A DNA stretch of 64,000 bases from Lactifluus volemus (GCA_022376515.1 WTXI01000012.1:558001-622000); one strand, 5' to 3'. Counted from the stretch's first letter, positions 12,193 through 24,619 are shown. The notes: generated by a model from the letters alone, not told the origin. Program-made: numbers and translations.

Positions 12193-12199
12193 CATCGGG

Positions 12200-13415
12200 T
12201 ATCGTGTACTACGTTGTGCGTTTGAACCTTCTGAATCCGTATCAGTGTATAATGTTACGCCCACACAGCCTGTGAAAATCATGCCGATAATGATGGACGG
12301 ATGCTTATATGAATCCTCAAGTGGCCGTGGTGTGAGCGTTCAAGCAGCCACAGCGATTCACATCGATTTATTTTAAAATCTGCATTTGTATTCCGCAACA
12401 TATGGCTAAGACAAAGGCGAAGTCCCAGGGAGGGCGGGATAGTAAAGGCGGCTGGGGAGTGCGGTAGGGGTAACGAAAGACGAGAGACTGGACGGGTTCG
12501 TGGCTTGGGGAATTCACCTCGATATCTAAATCCGGAAATGCGTTTTGCCATGCTCCCGGGGGGCCGGGCCGTCCACCCCCCCTCACATCACGTGGACGCC
12601 CTAAAGCGGTCGCAGGTCCCTCGAATCCCGACCAGAATTAGTTCTTAAAATCTTGCCATATGCTTCGACCCGAGTGTTCGCAGTCTCATCTGTGCCTGTG
12701 ATGGTTTTGGTGCTTGGTAAAGGTTATAACAAGAGGTTTTCCGAGTCAATGGATAGCCCACACGGAGCGAGCTGGATAGTTCGAGCATCTGTATAACATT
12801 ATAACTATATCACTACTAGTAGGGAGGTAGTATTCCCCACGGTTCAAAAAGTCACCAGACTCACCACAGGCACTAGATGTAAGCAAGACATGGGATATCG
12901 TACTCCACAAAGTTGCCGTCAAAGTGAGGAACCCACTCCTTAGAAAACATGGTCAAAAACATGCGCCGAGTAGGTAGCGAGGACTTCGCCCAACCCCTGA
13001 CACATCGCCTGGAGTGCTTAAAGAGTCAGTGTGCAGTTGACACAAAGGTGTCACCAGAACTCGTACTTGTCCCATCTATGGCCACCAAGAAAGTGACCTG
13101 GATCTGGTTTTCGAGAATATCTCCGCGCTTCTGACGGCCTTCGTGCCCCGCCTTTATCTGGTAGTGCCTGAAACACTGAGAGGGCATCGGCAGAGTATGG
13201 AAACGGATATGATTTCTCCGAATTTGAGGGAAATGGCACGCAGTTGCCGAAAGACGATTGGCATGTGCTGGAGGAACTGCTCTGGCTACTACTTTGGTCG
13301 TTCGTCGCTGTCGTCACATGTGAAAAATATCAAGGAAGGTGATTTCCGCCACGCTGATTGTGAGCGCTCGTATCTTCGCTGTCATGTCGTGCCTTGATTT
13401 TGGTGTATGTCTTCC
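12200..13415. other. No gene recognised
   Basis: There is a GC-rich stretch near 12,530-12,620 with weak similarity to the dispersed repeat module, and a Ser-rich minus-strand frame of 88 codons at 13,051-13,317 without any recognisable homology. I see no gene structure. Confidence 0.45.
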
Positions 13416-13419
13416 TTGC

Positions 13420-14300
13420 ATCGGAGTGAAGGCTGCTTTGCCAGCTGGACAGCTATGGTGGGCTACGAACGCTCGCGTCGAGTCGACCCCCGAAACAAGA
13501 CACAGTGGACTGGAATTTGAAGGATGAATAAACGACTCGTGTTCAGAGAGAGGAATATGTAAAATTTCATCTACACGATCTTTGAACAAGGCGCATACTG
13601 AAAGTATCAGCCAAAAGACTCATGTGACGTAGACGCTGTGCCATGTGAGCGGTGTATTCCTGGCATTTTCCTGCTGAGCACATCTCAATGGAAGTTGTCT
13701 TTATTGCTACTGGTGTTACGGGTGATGGTAACAGAAGCGTAGATGAAGCCTCTGGTGGCCGGTGGCAAGGGTAGCGAAGAAACACGGGATAATCCAGGAA
13801 GCAACAATCTGACGGAATGGCCACGATCCTCCATTAGAGTACGGGGGACATGGACTGGTGTGGACTCTCCTGAGCATGAAGAGATCGACTCGCTTCCGGG
13901 TAGCCATCATCGCCGATCTTTCGTGACGTCCGCATAAGATGCTCGTTCTGAGAAGAAACGGGGACAGTTGGGGGTTCAGCTCGTTCAATAATAAAACATC
14001 GGTCTTAGACTCCGCGTATGTTGTTACGTTGCGTCACACGGGGGGCTTTTGCTGTGAGTATCGTATGACCTAGAGACAGGTAAGGTCATCACTGTATGGG
14101 TTCTGGATCATCAACGCCTGTGAGAGGTTGCAGCAGACAGCTCCGGGTAAGAATCACAAGCATTGGTATTGGTAGACACGTAGCCTCACCTGTGCAGCTC
14201 AATGCTGTGCCTCGACCCCCGTATTGAGCTCGCCAGTATCTCCTGGCCGAGCTGCCATCCGAGGATGGCCTGACGTTGGTGAATGTACGCACGGCCAGGA
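13420..14300 (-). pseudogene. Relic of the Ser/Pro-rich family
   Basis: This has the same layout and lesions as the relic at 3.2-4.0 kb: diverged exon 2 start (a TACCCGGAAGC segment matching the PEAME region), intron 1 with its ends, and part of exon 1 near 14,200. It also carries the 200-bp block shared with 2150-2380. Several stops and frameshifts rule out a functional product. Confidence 0.7.
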
Positions 14301-15136
14301 GGAAATAAGAGAACCTTGTGCAAGAGCAAATGGCCCCTCATATTTTACATAGCACAGGAGAAATACCTGCCCACCGCGTGCGCGCGGGAAAACCGCAAAA
14401 GTGATTTGCATAAGCGTCAAATGCCACCCTACCCTTGGTGATTGATGTTGCGGATGTGAAGGCTGCGCTACTGGAACTCAACGAGAAAATCGGAATGCGT
14501 CTCGTGTTCTCTGGCACGGCGGAGGCACATTTACTTTCCAGTCAGGCTGTGGGCAGCTAACGGTGTGCGACAGGTCGGGGCCGCGTACTAGCATCCTGAG
14601 TCTATCAAGGCGAATCCCCCAAACGTGGGATGACTCGGACAGGCGGATGTACGTCAGTGGTGGTTTAATCCTGGAACTTAACGTTGACACGCTCGTCATG
14701 TTTCTAGAAATAAATTTTCTCGTTGTATTACACGTCTCGTCTCGCTCACTCTCTCATATGCATACGAGCCCGTGTACTTCTGTCGACCGTTGAAACATAC
14801 GCAACTTGCAACCTCCAGTGCGTGCAGGCAAAACGTCCGCATTTCCCTAGTGACATCATGCATTGGGTATTAGATCACCGGTGTTACATTTTCTCATATA
14901 TAAACGATCTACTCAAAAGAAATGGAGGGGATAATGAGTGATTGAAAAGGGACAGTTTGTAACAAAAGGAACATTGAAACAACACGAGACAGTTTCTTGG
15001 TACAAAGATTCCATGAATATGTGCTTGCAGGCGCCTGGGATGCAACATGGAGTAGCGTGCTTCTATTGGTCGCGAATTTCAGCTGAAGGATCTGATTGGC
15101 GTGGGGTATAGAATGATTTCGCCTTGATTGGGCCAT
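14301..15136. other. No gene recognised
   Basis: I see no coding structure. The part nearest 15,136 is the 3' flank of the DUF6535 gene. Confidence 0.45.
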
Positions 15137-17486
15137 TCAGGTCGTGGGCACGTGATGCATGCTGAGAGGTGCGATGATTGCTCCATTACGGTCTGAACCA
15201 GAAGCTACCTGTGAAGCGGCAGGTGAAGGGGCGGATTGAGGGACGGAAGATGAGGCGCGTGAGGATTCAGTTCCAGAGCCAGGGTGGCCTCCGGATGAGG
15301 TGTCAGCAATATTCCCTGGTATGGCGCCATGGCGCTCGAGAGGCTCGGGAGGAGATGGTGACATAGCGGGTGGCGCGACGGGTTGGCTCAAGCTCCTATC
15401 AGAAGCACCACCAGGTGGTGCTCCATTACCGGGATGTGAGGTGGGATGACCCGGAACCGGTGAGGGTGAATGAGGAAGGTTGGCAGGACTAGTGCCATGG
15501 CTGGAAGTGCTGTCGGCTACGGTGGACTGGCCTCTGGATGAGATGTCGGGAGTGTTGCCTGGTGTCACAGTGGCTTGTCTCCGAGCAACAGGCTCTGCGG
15601 TGGGATGACTTGCAACCGGTGAGGGTGGGTGAGGATGGAGAGAAATCGAGTCAGGAGGATGGCCAGGGGGTTCGAGTCGGGGGATGGTGGTGCTGCTAAG
15701 GCATTGTCTCTACCTTGAGTTAAAACGTCGCGGAGATTACGAAGGTCGTCACGAATTTCTGTGTGATCGATTCCATTCCACAAGGTAAGGAAGTCGTCCT
15801 GCAGTTCAGGGAGGGTGTTCCGTATGTCAAAGTTGGATAGTGACCGAAACATATACGCGAACAAGTTGTGAGCTTCACCCTGTCCGTTCTTCGAAGAGCG
15901 AATGATTTGGCGAGTGATGTGAATCAAGTTGGCAAGTAACACGTTACCATCGCCGTGGTCGCGGTAGGCTCGAACTTCATTGCCCAACTGGTCCTCAGCG
16001 AGCGCGATCCAACGATCGTCGCGACTCGGTACATTCGCAATGATGCCAGAAACGAGGATTTGCGTACAAAAACTAATCTCCTGGTTGCTTCTGTTCCATC
16101 TCCTTAGGATATCCCCCATTTCAATAGATTGTAGCACGGGATGCTGGCAATCAAAAATTTGACGAAGGATATGCAAACCTGCTTTAGGAAGGTGTGCAAG
16201 GTCAGCTACCTTCATGCAGAGGCCCAGCCGTCGAATTCTATCGAATTCGAGGAACGAATCGGATGAAAATGTAATGTCAGAGAACGCCTCCAAGGCGGAC
16301 GACCATTTCGACTCGTTTATTTTGGCGAGAGGACGTTGGGTGTCACCGACTACGCTTGAGGAAGAGAAGTCACAGAACCGTCCAAAAGCCCATTTCAGTT
16401 CACGATCATCCACGATGTCGATCGTCCGATCCATAATTTGGCATTCGATATCCGGAGACGGTTTCAGAGCAGATTTTAAGAAGGCAGTAGCGAACCCTTC
16501 CGAGTATATAGCCTTCAAGCGGTGGAAATGTTCCGAGGCTATATTTCTAGCGGGTATAACAGACTTGAGAATACGCAAGATCGCATATAAAGCACCGGAA
16601 AAGGGCCAATAGAGCAGAAATGAAAGGGGTGAACCGTAGGGACTGTCGATGCGAAAAATTGGCATGAATGCAACGATTAGATATGCCATGGCAGTAGCCC
16701 CAAGAAAACAGGCGACGGCGCAGAATAGAGTGAAGTTGATATTGAAGAGGTATATGAGGAGGCCGATAAAGAAGAGGAACAGGGAAATATGTATCAGTAT
16801 GCCTGTGATATCAAATGCTATGAAAAAGCCTGAATTCATGATGCCGCGGAAACGGAATGCATGAATCCGCGCGCGACGTCGTGGTGGGATCTGTGGTGCC
16901 TGGGTGACCATCATGTATGAATGTATCCAATGCTGTTGCCATGTCACCAGTACGCCGCATACAAGACTGATAGATAAACTCAGGAACCAGAGGGAGTTCA
17001 CCCAAATCGCGTGTGGCGGTGGGGAGAAGGGAAGCGGACTAGTCAAAGGAGAGGGCGGGGTAATTTGGGATACATTGCCAGTGGGTCCGGCAAGAAGCTG
17101 TTGGATATTGGCTAGATAGAACTGAGAGGATGGGCTGAGATCTTGGATCGACACAGCAACCAACACGGCGACTACCGCAGAAAACAAGCCAATCTATATT
17201 TTCAGAGTTGGTATGTGACTGGAATGGTGAACATCTAACATAAGGACTTACAAAGACGACGCTCTTATCAGCAGTTTTTGCAATGGATTCAAATATGTGC
17301 TTGTCTTCTTTCTCTACTATCTCTAGATACTTAGAGGTGACAGAGTGGTCGAGGGGTTCATCTAGCGTAGCGACGTAAGTGACACATAGATTGCGCGGAG
17401 GTCAGACCTGCAAGTGACTTACCTGCTTTAAGTACAACCTTCCACGGAGGCTCACTGACGTCGATGTGGGAATCAGTTCCAGGCAT
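15137..17486 (-). CDS. DUF6535 multi-pass membrane protein
   Basis: Exons: 17486-17423, 17361-17252, then a long exon from 17193. The N-terminus (SEPPWKVVLKA, then KTADKSVVF joined to IGLFSAVVAVLVAVSIQDL) is typical of the DUF6535 family, common in basidiomycetes and of unknown function. Four hydrophobic segments follow: the first at the SAVVAVLVAVS helix, a second near SLWFLSLSISLVCGVL, then a pair around IHISLFLFFIGLLIYLF and AVACFLGATAMAYLIV. The remaining ~350 residues look cytosolic and helical. The 3' end has two readings. If the long exon is not spliced it stops at 15565. If an intron 15713-15595 (GT-AG, phase 1) is removed, the frame enters a Ser/Pro-rich tail with tandem SPSPV and PGN-D-SS-G repeats and stops at 15137 (703 aa). 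I prefer the second because the tail frame is clean and repetitive. Confidence 0.85.
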
Positions 17487-18371
17487 TGTTGAGGATATGT
17501 AACTTGAAGGCGCAAGAAGATGGTTGTATTAGTAGGTCCCCCAAACACTTTAAGAGGGCCGCAACCTCATTGCAAACATGAGGCAGCTCTCGCAACGTCC
17601 ACATGTACGTCTATGATTACTAGCTGATTAGCCTGTGATACGGCCGCGTTAGCGCAAACGGTGCTTGCTACGTAAGGAGCCCAGGCTCAACAAAATTTTC
17701 AAGTCCCGGTTATTATACCCTCGAACCAACCTATGTGCCTAACCAAACCGCAGATAAAGGCAACTGCCTTGTGCGATCACAGGGGCTAGGGCAAGGGCAA
17801 TGGCAAGGGTTTTGCAAAGGGACGCGCACGACGACAGCCTTCGATCGAAGACAGCTTGATCGGCGAAGGGGCGATGTCAGTGACGATGACAACGACGATG
17901 CTGCGGTGCTTGGCTGGAGAACCAGGCCCTGGTGGTAGTACACGATGAGGATACGAAGCCTGAGGGTACAGTGAGGGAAAGGACAAGGAAGGAGAATGCG
18001 AATGCGAATAGGAAGAAGAGGGACTCGGGGGAGGGAGAAGGGAGCACAGAGATATCATGTTGACCTCGTGAACGGTGGCGTCAGTGGGTGCGAATGCGAG
18101 GTCGATATTTAGCTGTACGTGGCAACCTCGTTGAGAGCTGCTGCATTAGGCTGTGCAGCTGCGACTGCTCACTTAAGTTAGCTTGGGCTGGCTCAGCCGT
18201 GGAAAAAAAGAGGGGAAAGGCAATAATGTACTTACAGCGCTCATTTATCCCATCAAGCGAGGGTGTGGGAAAGATAGTCGTATTTGAGCAGGTCTTGAGA
18301 TGAACTGAGCTTTTTTTTTTTTTTTTTGGAAAGCGCTTTTTATTTGGAGTTAAATAAGTTACCTTGCTTGC
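17487..18371. other. No gene recognised; poly(T) tract near 18,311
   Basis: This holds the 5' flank of the DUF6535 gene and a low-complexity stretch. A run of about 18 T at 18,311-18,328 may be the tail of a minus-strand retroposon, but no target-site duplication was found for it. Confidence 0.4.
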
Positions 18372-19149
18372 AAGGTCTATTGGCGGGGGGACCTTGAACC
18401 CGAACCACCACCATGGTTGGGCTCTCCTACGCTTCAGCGTAGGTATGGTTGAGTGGAACAACCACTCATGGCGGACACCATCGCCCCCCATGGAGAACAC
18501 CACTCCGGAATAAACATGGAGAATATCACTCCAAAATAAAACTGCATGCGAGCACACACAACACGAGAGAAACTGTGGAACCACATACCACACACACCAT
18601 AAAACTAAACCAAACCTATACCCTCATTCTAGATTAAAACCTACTAGAAAGACATAATGTACACAACCCCTAAGCACACAAAGCATCCAATGCTGCAGCA
18701 ACAAGATAGCCACCCATCCACCAAACCTCTGAGACATGACCACCCCCCGGACCCCACTTCGTGTGACCTTCCCTTCAACAATATGAAACCAACCCCCTGA
18801 AATGCAAGGCACCATCACGTCACGGCTAGCGCACACCAAACACACACACACACACAACCGACAAGGCACACCCCTGCCAATGCCAATGCACGCGCTAAAC
18901 CACGAGCAAGACGAAAATAAAACCCCCCACCCCCCCTCGCCCTCCAAACCCATGCCCATGTTCCATACTAGAGTTCCAAATGCAAATCAACAAAATGCAA
19001 TGAAAATGTAATAGCCTGACCCACAACTCGGACCGTGAGAACACCCTGACAAAGTGGGCAAGGGTTGCTTGCCAAAACAAGAACTAGCTTCATGTAGCAG
19101 ACTGAATGCACACCTAACCCGAGATCAGAGACAGAAATCACTGGAAAGC

Positions 19150-19212
19150 GCATTAGGTAGTGCTGTTAGGTAACCCGGTTACTATCTTCAACTACCTAAT
19201 AATATGCTGCTT

Positions 19213-19248
<36 letters not shown>
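19150..19248 (+). mobile_element. Nested short retroposon sharing the same 3' hairpin
   Basis: The body starts at GCATTAGGTAGTGC, contains the same ATTAGGTAGT/ACTACCTAAT inverted repeat as the outer element, and ends in about 33 A. It is flanked by a 17-bp duplication, AGAAATCRCTGGAAAGC, at 19,133-19,149 and 19,249-19,265, with one mismatch. Only about 63 bp precede the poly(A), so it is either a strongly 5'-truncated copy of the outer family or a minimal mobile unit. Confidence 0.8.
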
Positions 19249-19507
19249 AGAAATCGCTGGAAAGCTAAGCCCAGAATGGATAACCCGAGACGAGTACCTC
19301 TCGTAGATGAAATGTCGCTAGAAGCAGATGAAAATAGACCAAATGTCAACACAGTAGCGCCGCGTTTCGCCATAACCAAACTGCGACAAACTAACACAAA
19401 CATAACCGGGATGATGCCCCGAGCATCCCGTTTGACAACACGTGACGAGGTTTTTTAGTGGGTAGTACAAAAACGGCAATACCGCTACATGAGTCCCACA
19501 CTACCCC

Positions 19508-19585
19508 TTATTAGGGGTGTGCATAAATGCATTTTTTCTCCTCCTCCGGGTTTCGGGCCGCATGGCCCGCTCCAGCGCATTAGGT
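19508..19585 (+). repeat. Dispersed repeat module, diverged copy inside the retroposon
   Basis: The GTGTGCATAAATGCATTTT segment with the following GGGCC-rich stretch and GCGCATTAGG corresponds to the modules at 8.4 and 25.2 kb. An AGTCCCACACTA motif lies just upstream both here and at 25.2 kb. Confidence 0.45.
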
Positions 19586-19686
19586 AGTGCTGTTAGGTAA
19601 CTTATATATAGTTACTATCTCCAACTACCTAATATATCGCTTCACAAAAAAAAAAAAAAAAAAAAAAAAAAAAGGTCTATTGGCGG

Positions 19687-21479
19687 TCTATAATCGCCCG
19701 TGACTGCAGGAACCATCAAACGTTTACGTAACACAGTTTTCCTTCGCATTTTCCGACCTTCCTGTTCTACGCGTTCCGACAGACTCCTCTCTTTGCAATG
19801 ATCTTTAGATTCGTGTGATCTCGGCCGTTCGATGTGTTGGTCGGCTGTGATTAGATGGCTGTTGCACTGGTCAGCCTGCCAACGCTTCCCTCGACTCCTC
19901 GACTGCAACATCGAAACGCTATCAATCAACTCCTGCATGAAAAGACTATCCTTGCTGTGCATGGAACCTCTCATCGATCTGTTCGCAATGGAGACATTCT
20001 CATTGTCAATGCCGAAGCAATGGATACCAATGTGCTACCTTTAGCACACCGCTTTCTGCAGGTTTCTCCGTGGGTGAGACAAACCCCTTCTCTCTTCTTC
20101 ATCGTTTGCACGGAGTTGTACAATAAACTTATTTTGCCCCCCTTATCTAAATACAAGTGGTGAATAACGGATCTGGCCCACGTCATTCAGAAGCGGACGC
20201 TATTCTCATTGGGCATCAACAATACGGTGCAATACTCGTGATCCAGCCGTTCAAGTTCACGCAAGGTCCGGCGTGGTCCCACAGCCTCTCAATCGGGCAA
20301 CCCGGATATGATTGTCCCACTGGCAACGGCAGCCTTTTCTGATCAATCATCTTGGAGGTGAAGACACTATGGACCCATGGTCTCTGGGGGCAATCTTGCT
20401 GGACACTTCCCAGGCATTGAGTCGCTCAGTGGTTCCATAAATCCGCAAAAATAGTGATGGCCTGTGGCAATGTGAGTTAAAGTTAACATTGTAGTAATGT
20501 GGGGGATTAAGCCTCGCACCTGTAATTGTTCATCAATAGTTTTCAGGGTAAAGGTCGTGAGCTTCACACTGCGAAGAACAGCCAGCTTTTGTCTTCCGAT
20601 TATCTCGCCTTCATTGAGGTCCAGTTACTGGACAAACATCTTCCACGCTGAACCACTCCTGGTGGGTATTGTACCAAATCCATGTCAAAAAAGATTCGGG
20701 TGTGTATGTTAATGTACAAATAATAAAGCTTTGTCTTCATACCGGTCAATACATCACACTAGTTGCAACCTGCATAGTCCGCAAGCAAGGTGGCCGACTC
20801 CCTAGTAATGAAAATGAGACAAGTTCTTCTTAGTATTTGAGGCAAGCTTAGTGATCCAAAGGAAAAGGGGTGTATTGGATACCCTTCTAGGCCAATGGGC
20901 AAGGCCTTTTATGTGTTTTCTGTTAGATCAAGCAATGAAAAAGGGAAAGTCATTGAAGACAATGCTAGATAGCACTGCCCCCTAGGACATCCTAAACTAG
21001 TGTGAAACAAATGATTGATGAAGTAAAGGGGATGTGAGGGTTCAGCTGAGGAGGCGCTGCACCGGCAATGCTCCAAACAGCTTGGCCTCGCACACAATGT
21101 CACTTGATAGTCCATAAAAAGAGGGTAAGGGGTGGTGAAAGAGTGGTAGTGCGCTGATAGGCGACATCTCGTAGCACCAGTATAATAAAAAGGTGGCTAA
21201 AAGATGCAAGTAGACTAAAAGTAAGCACTGCCAAAGACTGATATGAAGGTCCCAACAGCGGGAAATACTCAATATGTACAAGTCCATATACCTTGAAAGG
21301 CTGTCCAATTAATGTCTTCAATTGAGGACACGTTGGAGTCGGTGATCGAGGGGATGTTGGTTTTGCGGGAGGACGCGTTGATAGAGTCGAGACGTCCTAA
21401 TCGGGTCGAGGTTTAGGGCAGGCGCGAGGACGAGTTGGAAGGCAAAAGTGGCCAAATCCATTGTTAATCCAAGGGTGCA
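19687..21479. other. No gene firmly recognised
   Basis: A plus-strand frame near 19,855-20,060 followed by another near 20,160-20,342 could be two exons of a small gene, but splice sites do not connect them cleanly and I recognise no motif. The rest, to 21,479, shows short frames only. Confidence 0.4.
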
Positions 21480-21616
21480 GGTAAGGTCCACCTTACATTG
21501 GCTACATGCATGATCAGTTCCCTTGGTCCACGATGCTTGGACGACAGCTTACCACAGAGCTAACACCTCCTGTATCCTCAAGGTGCTCATCCAAAGGCAC
21601 ATTTGTAGTCCCGACC
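21480..21616 (-). pseudogene. Exon 1 relic of the Ser/Pro-rich family
   Basis: About 130 bp match the exon 1 region of copies C and D and the relic at 3,785-3,905, including the CTCAAGGTGCTCATCCAAAGG stretch shared with the latter. It directly adjoins the 3' end of copy D. Confidence 0.6.
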
Positions 21617-24379
21617 CTATATGCAACAATAACAACAACAACAACAAAAACATGCTCCGCTATCATCTTTTGCCAATTCGAAAATCTCCATATTCATCGC
21701 CATACTGCCTAGACCACGTCCCGAGCCCTCGGAAGAGGACGGACCCAAACAGCAACAACATCGGGGCCCCGGTGGTTCATCCGGTGGCAAGGCCCGTCTG
21801 GACGACTCAGCCACATCTCTCGATCCTCCACCTTCATGCGGCCCTCCAGATCGACTCAGAGAGGCCAACTGCATTGGGGATGTTCGAGGAGGCTCAGTGT
21901 CTATGGGCATATCGCGTCCCGCGGTTACCGGACGTATCTCTCTTGGCATGTTATTTCCTCCCTGCTGTCAACCGCCTCCAGCTTGACCCTGACTTCCATC
22001 ACTCCCCGTAGCCTCTACCCTCATCGACTCCGAATGACTGGGTCCAGTCCTGCTTCTATTCTCTATGCGAACTGGCGGCGAAGGTGTCTGAGAACTCTCT
22101 CTTACGCTCGATGAAGGCTCCTCGCTGGCCACAGGGTCGCCCTGACTTTGACGCGCTGCAAAAGAACGGGAAGGCGGCGGCGGGTCACGAAGGTTGACCC
22201 CATGTCCCTTGGAGTTTGCGGCTGAGGAAGTAGGTTCTGATGTTCGAACCTGCATGCTTGAACTACTATCCGAGACTTACGAGCGAATCAGCGCGTGAGT
22301 GACAGAAAAACGGCAGTTTAAGACATAAACATACCCTCCGTCCGTGTAGTTCTATCACTGGGGCTAGTCAGCATATCCCGGCTTTTTTTTAATGGTGAAT
22401 CAAGTAGTCTGGGAGGGAGAGAAGTTGCACTAGGGCCCGCCAAAGCTGTGCTAAAAGGTTGATCGGTCAGAGAAGGCGATGTCGTAGGAGGCGGGCATAT
22501 TGCTTCGGGTGTATTTCTTGAGATACCGCCTCTCTGCTGTCCACCGTCTCCAATTTGTCTACCGCCTTCTTGCCTCGTTGGCCCCGAATGACTGGGTTCA
22601 GCCCGGCTACTTGTTGGGATATCCGAGTATGTAGTACTGTCGGTGGGTGTGTGGGGTTGACTAGAGGATGAGGATGACGGATGGCTATGTTCTATGCGGT
22701 CTAAAGGAATTTTCTTGCGCGTACGACTATCCATGGGCATCTGAGACATCTCCCTTGACGTGCTCATGTTTGATGATGGCTCTCTCTTCGCCGCAGGGCC
22801 ACCTTGACCTTGATGCACTGCTAAAGAATGGGACGGCAGCGGAGAGTCACGAAGGTTGTCGCCATGTGCCTCCGCTGCTGGCAAAGTGGGTTTTATGCTT
22901 CGACTCTGCGTGGTTAAGCTGCTATGTGAGACTAATGAAGGAGTCAGCGACTGCGCAAAATGACAGATATAGTTGTGCACATACCTTCCTTCCGTGTCGT
23001 TCCATGACTAGGGCTGTCCGCCAAATCTCCCTTTTTTCTCGCTGGTGAAACATATGGTGTGAAAAGAGAAGATCCTTCCGAACTGACACTAGGCTCCGCC
23101 AAAACTTTGTTCGAAGGTTGATCGCGTGGAGAAAATGCCTTAGGAGGCGGGGGTAAGTCACCTGTTCTATCTACGCGTGACGCGTCATTATCGGATCCGT
23201 GGCGGGGGTGTGAAGAGCCCGTTCGTCTGATGGCACCTCCTGAGAGGCTTACGGGGATTGGAGAGGCAGTGCCACTGGCAAACGACTCAGACGCTGAATG
23301 GTGCTGACTTGGCGGGAGAAAATGAGAAGCGCTTCTGTCGATTCGAGGCGGTGCGGATGATTGCTGGTGCGAAGCGGGTTCTGCAGTCGCCGTAACACGC
23401 TCGGGCACGGCGGCGCTCGGAAGATCCACGTGACTTCTCCCATAGGTGGCACTTGAGCCAAGTCTCCGTTCAGGTTCACCTGGAGGTGCATCCTTGGTCT
23501 GACGGATACCACTGGAAGCTTTCCTTATCGCTGCTGCTGGTGGGGGTGATGGAAACGAAGACGCGGATAGAGCTCCCCATGGCAAATGTGACGAAGATGA
23601 CCCCGCAAGGGACTGGACGAAAGAACCACGATCCTCCGTTCGAGATTTGGTATGCACTTCACGATGTGAGTCCTTGTGTGCATGAGAAGATCTACTCATC
23701 TCCATGGCTTCTGAGTGACTTGAGGAACCATCACCACCAGTCTTTCGCGATGCCCGCACAAGCTGTATGTTCTGAGAAACTGGGATAGTTGGGAGATTCT
23801 TCTCGTCCAATAGCGAGGTCGTAGACCGTGATATGGAGCCTGGACTCTCACGTTGCGTCGTACCGGGGACATTTGCTGTGAGTCTACTGTATGACTTGGA
23901 GACGGGTATGGCACGCGCTGCTTGGGTTCGTGGATCATCAGCATCAGTGGAAGGCTGCGGAAGATGACCCCTGTTAGAATCACAAGCACAGGGATTTATT
24001 ATGCGTGAGGACTCACCTGTGCAGGTCGATTCCGTGCATCGCCTTTCGCATCGAGTTCGATGGTATCTCCACGCCGAGCTGTTGGTCGAAGGTGGCCTGA
24101 GGCCGCTGCTGGGGCAGTAGTAGATTTGCTACGTGCAGGAGTCGATTCCCTGACCCGCGATTCTTCGATGAAACCTGCCGCGGAGCTAATACCTGTAGTA
24201 CCCTCAAGGCGTTCACTCAAAGGCACCCTTCTAACCTCAACCCTCGCATGAAGTTCATTCTACCTCGCAGCTTCATCATTTGCCTGTTGAGATCCCAGAT
24301 CCACCATTCCGTCGTCATTCTGGCGTAGATTCGGACGAGTTTGTCGGGTTTCCTTGTCTGGTATAATGGGGATATCCAT
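21617..24379 (-). pseudogene. Copy D of the Ser/Pro-rich exon-cassette family, with two premature stops
   Basis: Splice sites are all kept: exon 1 24379-24017, exon 2 23954-22985, exon 3 22931-22335, exon 4 from 22275. Exon 1 carries an in-frame TAG at 24262-24260 where copy C has a CAA codon. Exon 4 carries a TGA at 21970-21968 where copy C reads GGA. The upstream first exon (24.5 kb) also has an 8-nt deletion next to its donor, which reads GCGAGT instead of GTGAGT. After the second stop the frame continues and ends in a Cys-rich tail (PRCCCC and a run of five Cys near the end) encoded by a trinucleotide tract, replacing the terminal exons of copy C. Exons 2 and 3 are otherwise open, so inactivation looks recent. 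Confidence 0.8.
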
Positions 24380-24619
24380 GGAGCCAAGTGATCCCTGGGG
24401 AGGGCGGCCGGGGTTCGCTGAGATATGCTAAGGGCTAGGGTAGCATTGAGGGCCACGCTCATTACTCGAGGCATGTTAGCGCCGTCTGTTTTCAACATGC
24501 TACTTTGACAGCAGTACTCGCTGAGGCCCTCTTTTCTTCCCAAAAGCGGAATGATATCGGAGTCCGACAAGACGCATCTGCGGCACAGCTGTCACCAAAG
24601 CCTTGACCAAAGCTTCCCA

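Larger units (their letters stand above)
18387..19671 (+). mobile_element. Non-coding poly(A)-tailed retroposon with 15-bp target-site duplication
   Basis: The element is bracketed by AAGGTCTATTGGCGG at 18,372-18,386 and again at 19,672-19,686, an exact 15-bp duplication spaced 1300 bp apart. It ends in about 27 A. Just before the tail, ATTAGGTAGT and ACTACCTAAT are exact inverted repeats that would fold into a hairpin. No reverse transcriptase or other long frame is present, so it must have been mobilised in trans, as SINEs or truncated LINEs are. The interior is A/C-rich with several CACACA stretches. A second, smaller element with the same 3' end is nested within it at 19,150-19,248. Confidence 0.85.

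Noticed and set aside
18081..18593. 170-codon minus-strand frame across the left end of the retroposon
   Set aside because: It spans the target-site duplication and a poly(T) run, so it cannot be an old gene.
19642..19974. Minus-strand frame ending in a run of Phe
   Set aside because: The Phe run is the poly(A) tail of the retroposon read backwards.
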